Assembly: GCA_004335635.1 (NCBI GenBank)
Contig: QAXH01005956.1
Coordinates: 1 to 64,000 of the forward strand
From: Chloromonas sp. AAM2
Lineage: Eukaryota; Chlorophyta; Chlorophyceae; Chlamydomonadales; Chlamydomonadaceae
Direction: 5' to 3'
Length of the DNA: 64,000 bases
Shown here: one piece after another, positions 12,236-27,700 of the stretch
How the letters are laid out: each line of letters opens with the position of its first letter
Numbering within the stretch: position 1 is the first letter of the stretch
Translations under genes and position numbers: made by a program
Notes under the pieces: generated by a model
The model's database searches: none
What the model saw: only the letters and a program-made list of their open reading frames with translations
Told to the model about the DNA's origin: nothing

Positions 12236-15027
12236 GCTATTACGACCAGCTTAAGCAGATTCTGGATTCAAGCATGCATCGAACGCGCAGCGCTACGCGC
12301 AAGCGCAAGGCGGAGGAGGCCGAAGGTCCTCTGTCCGAGCAGTGGCTGCCCATGCAGGTGCTCTGCGCATCACATAGTGCCTGCACAGCTCGGCAGCTAC
12401 CTCATCACCACATCATGCATGGCACACCACTATAACGTGAGGCATCCATCTCATATTGCATTATGCTAGCAGCTATCTGAGCATCATCGCTTAATTCAAC
12501 CACACCAGGCAGGCAGTCGGTGATTTGTGGGTCAGCAGTGGTCGCACACCTGTTGACCTGCAGCTTCAATTCCACATCCTGGACCTGTGGCTAGAGGACC
12601 TTCGAGTGCCCGAGCAGCCGCTGAACGGCCTGTACACAAACTCAGCCGGTGCACGCAGTTTGGTCAACCTGCAGCTAGTGTGCAGGTGGGCGCAGAATGG
12701 CAGCTGCCAGGGAATACACCCAGGATGAGCCGGACCAAATTGAGAACAGGGAAAACAAACAGGGAAAACATGCTCATGCACGCTCACGGATTGACCACGC
12801 TGCGTTCTAAAATAAATAAAGTTCTAAATAATTTTGCGTTCCAAGTAATTTCCCTCTCGTTGACAGCGTTGACTTTAACCTTGGGATGATTCTTATCCCG
12901 ATGCATTGCATGTGATCCTGCTTCCACGCGCACTATCCGATTGGCAGCATCGAGCCACATGCAGACTACATGGCGTGTTCTGGGTGCTGAGCTGAAGAGG
13001 TGATCTGCATGGGCTGCACATGCTGCAAACCGCCTGCCTGCCTGCTTGCATGTTGGATTGTGCTGCAGAGCGTGGCATCAACATGCGCGACATCATGCAA
13101 GCACGCTGCTCAGCCTTCGCCTGCACAGACTGCTGGTACGTGCACGAGGCTACGTGACATGCATGATTCGTGCCTGGGGAGCGCTGTTGTCCTCTGCTGC
13201 AATTTGTTCGCTTTGTTTTGGATGACCTCCTTGAGTGGTGTGCTTGAGCAAACAGAAATTTGAGTGTGCTTTAGGCTGCGAAGAAAGTTTTGCCTTGACA
13301 TGGGCTGATGCATGTGCAAAGGTCTGTCGGGCTGGGTTGGGTTGCAAGCAATCACAGACGATCATCTGCACAAGGATCAGCTATCTTATTGCATCAAGAA
13401 CCGCCACACATCTTGCCGTCATCCTTAAACAGTGCTGATCATTTGGAGCCTAGTCTTGCCGATTCGTAAGCCAGACTGTTCACTGTTCGCTTTGCACTGC
13501 AGCACCTGTCTCACCTCCATGATTGGGTTCACTTCCTGGTGGACAGTCGGAACAGGGCCGCAAAAGCCCGACGGATACCCACCTCTGTCACCCTGACCTT
13601 CTCCATGCCACCTGACAACCAGCGCAACCCAACCGACCAGCACCTCTTCATGCTGCCTCCACCTGCTCCCACACACCACCCGCACCAGCGGCATCAACAG
13701 CAACATGCTGAACTCCTGCCGCCACCAGTTTCCAATCACCAGATGCTCCGCTCAACACCCCGACCACATGAGGCGCAGCCACACAGCATGCAGCTACCTG
13801 TGCCTTCGCATCTCCCAGCACTTGCATCTCAACCCTGTCCCGCTCTACCTAATTCAAAACCCACGCTTGGCCAAAGTCCAACGACATTGTACAGCGGTTT
13901 TCAGGGACAGCAAGCAACGGTTGGCACGATGGCAACTGTTACGGCATTGCTGTCACCAGATTCAAAACCTGTGGTTGTGCCAGCGGCTGGCGCGCAGCAG
14001 CTGCCGGCTCCAGCGCCTGCTGAGCTGCCACCGCCAGTTGCCCAGCCGCTCCTGGGCCTTTCACCTGTCCAGCGGCTGCCACTAACGATTGTGTCACGTA
14101 AGCCCAAGGCGGCATCGGAGCTCGGACTGCCCGCCTCGTGTTGCATCCTGTCTTGCGCCCTGGAAGGCCTGTCTGCACCGGCCACAACCCTGCAGGTACA
14201 GATATAAAGGACGCTCATTCACTCAGTCATTCGCTCACACACCCACCCACTCACCTGTTTGGGTGCATGCTTAGCGCATCTCCGCCGTCGGACCACAAGT
14301 TTGTAGATACACATATATCTAGACGCTCATACAAGCCAGCGTGGCTGACACGAACGTGGTTGCAGGTACCCACCATGGTCTGATGCATAATCGTGGCGCG
14401 TCTGCCTTGTGGCATGTGTTCACCGGTTCTGATGCATGCTTTGATTCCTTGTCCTTTGGCCGTGTTGCATGAATGATCTCCTGTGAGGTTGCTTGCACGC
14501 TGCTGATGCAGGCACTTGCTGCAGAGCTGCAGCTTTTGGACCAGACGTTTTCCACATCACTCATCCTGATGGTGGACTGTAACGCCAGGGCAGACGCCGG
14601 TACTGGCACGGGCACTTCCACCAGCGGCATGCAATCAACAGCTGCAAATGCCGGGGCATCCCATGCCACGTCTCCGTCTTCAAGTTTGGATGTGTTGCAG
14701 CTATCAGAAGCAATGCAGCTTGCTGTGCAAGCAGTGACCACTGCGGTGTCAACTCCATGCAAGCCTGATACATGGCGTGACGTCATAGGCCTGGGCATGC
14801 ATGTGCATGGGATGGAGTCAAACAGATCACGTGCATGTGACGTGGCATGGAGTGCGCTAACCCTCAGGCAACGGCTTCGCTTTCTTGCCATGCTTGCCAT
14901 CTCGCCCCATCTAGCAGTAGAGTGCGACCAGTCCAAGGGTGTGATGTGGCTCATCCCCACCTTCAGCCGAATCAACCGTCGTGTACCGTATGATCCACGT
15001 GACCCTGTAGGCTATCTGGGAGTGTGA
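12236..15027 (+). CDS. F-box-like protein with Pro/Gln-rich middle (5' end missing)
   Basis: Exons 12236-12357, 12513-12685, 13069-13135, 13503-14195 and 14512-15027 (TGA) join in frame to about 524 residues; the 5' exon is not identified. The first exon has a basic patch (SATRKRKAEEAEG). The junction of the second and third exons reads LVNLQLVCRAWHQHARHHAS then STLLSLRLHRLLHL, which resembles the second half of an F-box (LxxLxLVCRxWR) followed by the start of leucine-rich repeats; this is the only basis for the call and is weak. The long fourth exon is rich in Pro, Gln and Ser. The last exon ends SRINRRVPYDPRDPVGYLGV. If an F-box is present it would bind SKP1 in an SCF ubiquitin ligase. A TGTAA element, the usual green-algal poly(A) signal, lies at 15123-15127, about 100 bases after the stop. 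Confidence 0.5.
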
Positions 15028-15501
15028 GTGTGGAGAAGTAGTCATGCGTTAGGAACTTCAACTTTTTGCAGTATAAGATTGACCATCTGCGTGAGCGTGC
15101 TGCCTGGTGTGCACTCCCACCTTGTAACCAATCATGTCAACCCCCTCCCCCCAGATTGCTCATCCCCCAGATTGCTCAGTTGTGCAGATCAGTTCTCAGA
15201 TCACCAACTGGGTTGTTTACATTACTATCCAGCGCTGTTGTATGTGTAGATGCAACTCTGCCTTAAGACCTGTGCACATGCTTGAATCGAAGAATGAGTA
15301 AAATGGAGGTCCGTGTAGGAAACACCACCGACAGAGTCCTTCACCCCTACCACCTGCTGTGTAACCATCGGCCTCGCCAACACCTACGCAGGCGTCACCG
15401 CAACTCATTTAAAAGTCAGATCGCTCCGTAGGCCAATTCACAAAAAGGGGAGCCAAAAAGTCCGGGACGAGTTACCTCCATCGATGCGCAGTTTACTTTA
15501 C

Positions 15502-15685
15502 NNNNNNNNNNNNNNNNNNNNNNNNNNNNNNNNNNNNNNNNNNNNNNNNNNNNNNNNNNNNNNNNNNNNNNNNNNNNNNNNNNNNNNNNNNNNNNNNNNN
15601 NNNNNNNNNNNNNNNNNNNNNNNNNNNNNNNNNNNNNNNNNNNNNNNNNNNNNNNNNNNNNNNNNNNNNNNNNNNNNNNNNNNNN
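15502..15685. other. Assembly gap (N run)
   Basis: 184 unresolved bases. ORFs running through it are artefacts. Confidence 1.
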
Positions 15686-16120
15686 ACACAGGATGAATAT
15701 CTCTTTGATCCCCAGCAACTGAAGCACAACTGAAGCACCCTTGGCTGCGTGCTGTTCTTTTGTAAGATTGGACAGGAATTCTGAAAGTGCTCCCTGGTAC
15801 TATAGGAGAGGTAGAGCAGGCTGCCTACCAGCGCACTGTATGGATGGATACTAGTCAGCTCTCATCTACTTCCTTGAGTTGCTGCTGCTCCATGTGTGTG
15901 CTCCAAGTAGTCAGCTGCTCCATGTGTCATATTCGTGACCCTTGCCCCTTGGTGCTTGCACAGGACAAACCTAAGAATTCTGGTGCAGTGGAGGCGGCTT
16001 TGAATTCATGTGTCAAGCACTTGGAGTGGAGCGAGCTGCCCCGGCACATTGCTGTTGTTGAGAGCGCCATACGTCCACTATCCCATGATGACTACTTTGC
16101 TCTCCAGGCGCCTTTTTTTT

Positions 16121-16172
16121 GTGTCGCAATGCCCTTCACATGTAGATTGGACGGGTTGGAATCCCTCCCCTA
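16121..16172 (+). repeat. Dispersed repeat family A, copy 1 (short)
   Basis: Begins gtgtcgcaatgcccttcaca and continues through a conserved gacgggttggaatccctccc core. Closely matches 52905-53028; preceded by a run of eight T. Confidence 0.85.
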
Positions 16173-17110
16173 CTGACCATAACACAGGTATCAACAGGTG
16201 CTCGCTGTAAAGGCTCCAGTGCCATGCTTTCAGCGATACGCACTTTGCGTACCAATTTCAGTGCTCTGCACTCAGGCTTCTTTACTCAAGGCCAAAGTGA
16301 CAATTTGTTTACTGCAGGGGTCCCCACGTCCGAACCGACCCTCCTCCGGCCCATACCGGCATTCAATCATGTAGAAGGCAAGATATATGTTTGATAGAGC
16401 CTGGAGTTTGGTGCCGTGTAATGCGGCCTGCAAGAGTTGGTGGTATCACAAAGTTAATTTGTCTGCGAGCACTTGTTGCGGCAGCCAAACTGGAGAGGGC
16501 AGGTTTGCTCATTTGGCTCCAAGACGCGCGGAGCATATAACCATGGTGAATTCAAATGCACCTTGCTGGCAGGCTGAATTGCTGTTGTGTGCCTATGTCA
16601 TGGTGTTCAGTGAGGGGGGTGCAAGACATGTTTCCTGTGTGCATTGGTACAGGAACCAACCGCACCCACGCTCCAAGCTCAATGTTACCTTTAGGCAGGC
16701 TTCTGGGAGGCTGGCTGCAGCCAGGGCGCTCTCAGTGACGGTACAAGTGACTAGCAATGCGGCACGGGCATGTGGGATGGGGTAGGCTTGATGTACCAAA
16801 CGTGGCTTATGTTTCTGCAGGCTTCGGAAATCGTTCTGATGGCAATGTGGTAGTGTGCAGCGATACGCGTGGTAACATGTGGTAATACGCGCATACACTT
16901 CATCCACCCATGTTAATCCGCATGTATTCCCTCGCCTGCCTTGCAGCATGACATCCAGATACCACCAGTGCACGCTGGGCCTTGGCTGCCCAACGTGCCA
17001 GGTCAAAACAGCTCTGCGCCCGGCCATCAAACGATCAAGCGCATGGCAGTTGTCGTGTGTGGACCCGTTAGGTTCATGGCTTTCTGACTAATTTCAGGCC
17101 CCATTTTGGG

Positions 17111-17223
17111 TCTAACGAGGTATGCGGACAGGATACCACCTCGTGGTTGGCCACCGCTGTTACTAACCTGGTGTGTCGCAATCCCCTTCGCATGACGGGC
17201 TGGTATCCTTCCCCTCTTGTGAG
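17111..17223 (+). repeat. Dispersed repeat family A, copy 2 (long)
   Basis: Starts taacgaggtatgcggacagg, includes gtgtgtcgcaatccccttcg and ends cttcccctcttgtgag. Same order of blocks as 52905-53028, about 80-85 percent alike by eye. Confidence 0.85.
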
Positions 17224-17974
17224 TTGAGTGAAAACATCTGTCATTGTGCAATCCGTCACTTACCAGCATGCAGCTGCTTGGGAAGAGTGAAGCAAGTGAC
17301 GACAGAGTGAGAGCATTCTCACTGAGACGTTCTCACACACCTATTTACAGTGCGCAATGCATTTGGACTGGCTGGACCTGTCCATAACCGCACATTTAAT
17401 GGAAGAATCGCTGAAGCAATTGTTCACAACGCAGTCTGTCTGGGTTACGTGTGCAAAACAGGAGAACATCAGTTGTGCAAAAAAGCGTGCCTTTTAAAAG
17501 TCACGTTGAGTCCTTGTCTTCACGTGCATGATCATACAGAGCATGACGCTTAAGGCTTACAGCTCACTTTACTCACATCATTCAATGATGCAACAAAGGC
17601 GCAGCATGATGCCGGGTGTGCTAGTTTCGCCATGACTGCTCAGAAGCCAAACAGCTACAAAACACGTCCGGATACGGTGTTTTTGGGCCACGCGGGCTGC
17701 AAGTCTAGAAGCCAGAAAATGGTCTCAAACGATTGGGATAGCAGAACCCATCTTAGTACCTGCAGCAACAGGGTGGAGCAGGAGAACAATACGTCAGGTC
17801 CAGGGTGGGTTGGCCAACAGGTACAGCCCATCTGGAGGTTTGACTGAGCATGGCAACCTGATGAGCATGCCAGATTTGAAATGGTGTTGAAATGCGCACT
17901 GTGTAACAGCACAACACTACTTGGGTGCTGAGTCTCCACTGACACCACTATCTGCTGAGCCTGTGCAGTTGATC

Positions 17975-21547
<3,573 letters not shown>

Positions 21548-22957
21548 TTTGACGAGCGGGCTGTGAATGCAGCACACGCTTTCAAGTGAAAGAAAAGTAG
21601 CTTTCTGGTGGTCTTGCTGCTTCTTGAGAGGCCGAGTGTCGAGCCATGTGCCCACCTGACACGTGCTGCGCGCCAATGACCCGAAATGACACCCAGAGAG
21701 CGAACGCCTGGTTGTCAACGCACACTGGCTGTGCTGTGCGATGGATGATTAGAGCGTTTGCAGGGGTGCTCGGACGCATAACTGCGGGGGCGGGCGATCT
21801 ATGTTAGGAGTCTGTCCGACTCCTGTGACGCCGCTCGAAGACACGCCACGTTGAATTGCAGTTGAGCCTTACACACTGTCTCGTCAGACTCCCATAGCCA
21901 CATCACGATGGTGTCGGTAGCATCGTAGATTGATTAAGATTGAATTAAGAGGCCTGACTTTGAGTGTGAGGCTCGCATGCGCCTTCAGAAGCGGGGGTGC
22001 TGGCTCTACTGCCGTCTTGCACACTCCCTGAATTGTGCACTCACCTGCATGCGATGTCATGTTTCTGGCACCCAGCCTCTCATATGCATTTCATCACGCA
22101 CCTGTTGTAATTCAGACAGTGCATGCTCGTTTCAACCCAAGAAGCCCGGTCGTGTTTCAGCGGCGCTTCCATAGTTACAAGCGCTGAGGAGCACTCATGC
22201 CTGAAGTATGTCGGCATGCCACCGTGTTGCAAGGGCCACATGGTACGTCCAGCTTCAACACAGGCTCAAAACTTTCAGCTGATTGACAGCCTCATGGCAC
22301 GGCGGCTGCCTGACATGTTGCGCGCGTACTCATAACCATGGCCATGCTCCGATTTGAACCCATGCAACACAGTCCTTCTCGAGTCTGACCGGCACCTGCT
22401 GCTTCAGCTGTCACGGCATTGTAAGGATGGTTATGTTCCGTGCCGTGTGGATTTGGATTTTTGGACCCTTGGCTTGTTTTCTTATGGCCCGAAGTCCCGT
22501 CATAATGGTGCGCCCGCAAAGAAGGCTCGCACAGCTAATGACGCACTCATGCAAGCTAGCACGTCATCAGTACAAGCTAGGTGATCTGAGACATCGTAAC
22601 GAGCAGGCGTCAGGTGCATCCCATTGGGCGGCACTGAACACAGCGCCCTGGGAGGCCTGATAGCACCGCCCACAACCCTGCAGGTGCACCTCACGACAGT
22701 CCTGACAGGCATAGTCGTTACTGTGTCATGCCTGATGAGGCTCTGCCCAGGGTAGAAGCAGTGGTTGTAACTAGTCAAAGCAAATCCATGCTCCTCAGTT
22801 GCATGGGTAAAACCGCGCCACTCAGTAGAGCACCGCCCAGAGCAGGGCACACATCATCGGTTGGCATGAGCTGTGCCAAGTGAGCTCTTCGAACGGAAAC
22901 TCATCTCCTGACACCGTTCTGCTAAGCCAAACACAATTGTGTGTGCGTTTGCCGTAT
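21548..22957. other. Spacer between SAHH 5' end and IFT80 3' end
   Basis: Should contain the SAHH promoter and the IFT80 3' UTR. The only structure I found is a 42-base stretch at 22643-22684 resembling the end of an F-box-like-gene exon at 14155-14196. No exon chain or RNA gene seen. Confidence 0.5.
22643..22684 (+). repeat. Segment similar to the end of an F-box-like-gene exon
   Basis: gcgccctgggaggcctgata then cccacaaccctgcaggtg matches 14155-14198 (exon end plus donor) at roughly 85 percent over 42 bases, suggesting a small dispersed repeat contributed to one or both places. Confidence 0.6.
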
Positions 22958-24718
22958 TCAGATGTATCTCTTTGCCCCTGGCCTCTGTGCCTCCTTTGCC
23001 TTCTCCTCCTGGATGCGCGTGCGCACGGATGCCTCGTCCACCACCAGCCGCTCGCCTATCTCAGTGAACGCGGGAAGGGACTCCTCGCCCTGCGCAGCCA
23101 GCAGGTACCTGCAGCACAGGACAGCAGCACAAGGCACAGCATCATACTTGCAAGTCTGCGGGTGTTCGTCTGACACAGCAGTGCATGTCTGGTGCAATGC
23201 CCTGTCCGAATGCAGGTGTTGGGCGTCCGCAGGTTTTGGCCTGGCAGGCTTTGTGCCATGGTAGGCATGGCAACCGAGTCAGCAGTTCAGTGGATGTGAA
23301 AATGCCGGGCTAGTAAGGTGCACCAGCCACCTGCACAGGTAACCTGGCCCTAATCTGATGAACTGGGTACAACACAGCCAAGGCAACAGCCCAAAGCTAT
23401 GTCACCCACCACACCCCGCACCAAGTAGTCAAGCGAAACACTGAATGTCTTGGTGTATCGCCTCTACCCGCTGCACAATCAACCGGCTGATTGATCGCTT
23501 TGCACGGTTCCTGCTCTGGCTGGTTTGACTACGTTTCCTGCTCCCACTGCCACCAGGTTCTTTCCCAGGAATACTGATCACAAGCTCCCGTGCCCACCTC
23601 TGCCTGTACCACAGCACCGTGTCCACATGCACATTGGCCTGCTGCGCCAGAGCCAGGGCCCGCTCCCAGCGGAACAGCTTGATGTTGAGCTTGATGGCGC
23701 GCCACACAAGGCCGGCCTGCACCGGGCATGGATAGGACACATGATGGATCATACACGCTAGAAGACCCTGGTCAGAGGACCCTGGTGATTGCATGGGCTT
23801 GGCTTTTGGAAACATCACGCTCATGCCTTGGGCAAGGAGGTGATATCGGCAGCTGCTAAGTGCGTGGTAAGCGGCACCGCCGGCAACTGCAAAAACCACG
23901 TAATGGTGATGATGATGATAATGTGGTGACAGCACTGAACATGTATCGATTAAGCTAAGCTTTACAACTTGGTACGTGCTCAGCTTTGCATCTGTGCAAG
24001 GGTCGCCTAAGTTCCCTCTCACCAGTACGCAATAGTCCCTGCTCCATCTGGCCGGTGCACTTGCACAGAGGCCTGTGTGAACAACCCTTCCACTCACACC
24101 CATGCCCCAACAGTGAAAACCTAACAATGCAGTTCCCCACACGATGCTTTGCTCACCTGGATGAGGATTGCTTCTGCCTCGTCGGGCCTGCGCCGGTACA
24201 GCGCGAGCTCGGCCGCCCGGCCCTCCTCCGTGGGGATGGCCTTGACCTTGGACACCCAGTGCAGCTTAGCGGTCTCGTCCAGCGCGGCGAAGGCAACCTC
24301 GGCCGTGTTCAGCTCCTTGGAGGCCATAGACACGGCAGCTAGCAGAGCCCACATGCTGGGGTCCTGCGCCATGGGATGCACATGGCGGAAAATGCGGTTT
24401 GCGTGGCGAAAGGGACGTAAGGAAGCAGGCCGAGCGGGAAATGTTCCGTTCCGGTGTGTCTGGGTGGTGGTGCTGGAGAGTTGGGGGAGGAATGGAACCC
24501 TTGCATCACTATCATTATCATCACCACTACACAGTGCCTGCACTTGTTACACCTGCCGTGCTGCAGGTACAGTAGTCAGCAGCAAACCGGCGTCCCTGGT
24601 CATAGCGGGCGTGCGAGTGTGAGCATGAACATAGCAGGGCGTGTGATTGCAAAACGCGTGGCGTGCGGCATGTCACGTGTCTTGTGTGTGTGCTCTCACC
24701 TTGATGAGCCCACACAGC

Positions 24719-24762
<44 letters not shown>

Positions 24763-27700
24763 CTCACCTTGATGAACCCGCACAGCCGTGTGTGTGTGTG
24801 TGTGTGTGTGCTCCCACCTTGATGAACCTGCACAGGCGCGTGGCCTTGTCCCACTGCGCCCGCTTGAGCATGTCGTACACCATGAGTGGGTACGGGCTGG
24901 TGGCGACGCTCACGAGCACGCCGTCGCTCCGCCGCACGAGCGCCTTGCTGCCTGCAGGGGGCACAGGGCGGGGAGGCAGGCACGTGCATCACCGTCATCA
25001 CCTGAGCATGAACAGTACCATCTGGTGCCAGACCCGTCGCATCCGATTGCTACTATGCACGCTATCCCTGCTGGGCAATGTCGGTGCAAAGCTTCGAGTA
25101 CTGCTGCATTGGTTGTTGACCTGGCTTCACTTTTCATTGGCGGTTATCTTGGGGCCAGGGATGTGAGTGGCACAAGCCTGACCAAACACAATGTTGAACA
25201 AATGCCTGGGCAAGACCTTGCCTGACTTGTGTACACCCGCACCGCACCCCTCACTAAGGAGTGAGTATTCTTCTCACCTGAGAACCTTGTGATCCTCGCT
25301 GCCTTGCCGTACTCCCCGTCACTCTTGACGTAGCGCGAGGCAGCCAGCAGGTCCTGGTCCACAAACACCTCCAGCGGGTAGTACCACACCGTCTGGGGGC
25401 ACACGGCGCACACGTGCCGCGCATTCACGCGGAACGACTGGACACTTGCACACAACCTCAGGAGAACGGTGGGCATTAGCAAGATGAGAACGCATGTTCT
25501 GTCTTATGTATCAGACTGCGTCAGGGCCCCACACGCACGATGCGAGGGAAGGACACCACCTAAGCTGCCCCGGGCAAGGACAACAAAACAGTATGATTCC
25601 TGCCAACTGCCTCACCAATTTCTGGTCCACGGTAGCCGCCAGCATGCCTGTGGTGTCGTGCCACGTGGCGCTGTCGGCCATGGCTGCCAGCTTGGCAGGG
25701 GTGCGCTTGGCCATGGTCAACAGGTACAGGTCGCGGTTGCGGTCTATGAAAATCATCTGCCGCTCGGCTGAAGTGCCGGACTGCATATGACAGAGAGCAG
25801 GACACAACCTGCCTGAGTGAGGAGGCGGAGCGTGGCAGCCTGTGACCTAGCCTGCCCCATTGTTTCCTCTTCCTATCAAGACCGCACTACGTGGCAGGAT
25901 GGTGCATGCATGCAGGCTGGGCATGGAGTTGTGGGATCACTGTCCATTCACCCTGCCATTCAGGCATACACACCGGCATCACATGGCTACGACGTTAGAG
26001 CACGCATGAACCCCATACAATTGCTACTGCTGCGCGTTTTGTTTGGTGCTCAGGGCCCCGTCCGGCACTCCCCTCCTCTCCTTTTGCCTTCCTCCTCAAG
26101 ACCCTCCCCCTCTTCACCTTTTAAACCCCCAATCCCTCCTTCAGACCGTCTCCTGCTCTCCTCCCGCTTCCTCTCCTTCTTCTCTGACCTCCCCTTCCCT
26201 CCTTCCCTACCCCCGTTTTCCAACACACAACTGCCCCCCTTGCTCTTTCTCTCACTTGGCTCAGTGCGATCTCCTTAATCTCCAGTGCGTGTGTGAACAC
26301 CTCCCCAATGGGCCGGCCCTGCGCCGTGTCAAAGAACCGCACGGTGCTGCCGGCAGTGACCGTATTGCCTACGTCTAGGACGGCCAGCGTGTCGTTGGAG
26401 ATGCTCAGCATGCTGCCGTTCAACAGCTCAGTGCGAAGACCTGCAAGCCACGCCCGGTATGATCAGATTGTATGGCTACCATCATGCCAGGATATGTAAC
26501 CAACAAATGTTGTGCTTGCTGCATGTGGGCGCCCCCTCTTACCCCAGCCACCCAATGCAATCTCTCCCGTTCACTGCGTGTCTCTCTCTGTGACTCATGC
26601 TCTCTCCCACATGTGTATCTGCTGCCTAGGGTTGGGCATTTCCGACGAGCATGCACCCACTGCCTGCTTAATTGCTTGTCCGTTCGGTTCGGAAAGCCAG
26701 CCAAAATGTCCGGTCGCATAACAGCATCATGTTACAAGGTTATTTCTTGCGCACCCAGTCCCTGGCCTGAACGCTCACCCTGTGACTTGGGGTTGCATAT
26801 CTGCCTGCCCTCGTACGTGAAGAGCTGTATGCCGGTGGCGTTGTCCATCAACAGGAAGCACCTGGGGGAGATCAGGCACACCGGCAAGCAAGCATGTGCA
26901 TCAGACAACAACACTGTCTGCTTGGTATGAACAAAACTCACTGCTATGTTCAGAAATGCATGGCGAAAGCGACTTTCGTTAGCAAAGAGATGCCATCACA
27001 TGGCCAGTGCAGCACGCTGCTTCTGAGCAAGTATTGGTGTGTCTCGCCGGACTTGAACAGTAGCCACCACAACAAGTGCAGTCCCACAAGCGGATTCCTT
27101 GTGATGCACATGAACGCCAATCAAGGGACCGATTGAGGCAAAAACTTCGAACACAAACACAAAGAGGCCATACTTGCCCAAACCTGACCTGCACATGCCC
27201 ATCACATGCCAGCCCATCACGTGCCTCACCTCTCGCACTGCTGCAGCAGTGTGACCGTGTCCTTAAGGTCGAATATGTGCGGCGTGTTCCAGTTCGATGT
27301 GCTGTAGATGTGGCACTGGGTGCTGGTAGCCACGATAAGGTGGTCAAAGCCTGTGGGGCAAAGCAAGGGGTGTGAAATGAGTCCAGGCGGCGGAGCAAGC
27401 AACAGCCACACAATGCGAAGCGCAAGCTGGGCTTACAGCTGCAATACTGCACTGTGCAAAGCGTGACACGACACTTGCCGCTGGCTAGGCCCATGATCAC
27501 TGGTCGATTAACAGCGCGGCACAGCGCACAGCGCCCTGCGACATGCACATCAAGTACTGTGCAAGATGACTGCACCGCCTTTGCCAGGCCCCTGTGTTGC
27601 TGTGGTCAACACAGCAGAATGTGACGTGCATAACGTCAAGTACTGCACAAACTGAACCTGGCTCACAAGGCGCCACATGTAAAGTGCGTGTAAGGCCCCT

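Larger units (their letters stand above)
15028..17974. other. Repeat-rich spacer between two gene 3' ends
   Basis: Convergent spacer between the F-box-like gene (+) and the SAHH gene (-). It holds the 184-base assembly gap, two copies of a dispersed repeat (16121-16172, 17111-17223), an orphan exon-like ORF at 15964-16108 flanked by AG and GC-rich sequence (VEAALNSCVKHLEWSELPRH), and an open stretch at 17350-17553. None of these could be tied to a gene. Confidence 0.5.

Noticed and set aside
15416..15738. ORFs running through 15502-15685
   Set aside because: They are translations of N; no information.
17350..17553. Possible transposase fragment (AFGLAGPVHNRTFNGRIAEA)
   Set aside because: No transposase motif, catalytic residues or terminal repeats could be identified.
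23429..23716. Unspliced C-terminal extension of IFT80 ([16 protein letters not shown]...)
   Set aside because: A GTGGGC donor at phase 2 after RQR joins perfectly to exon 22958-23108 and restores family homology.
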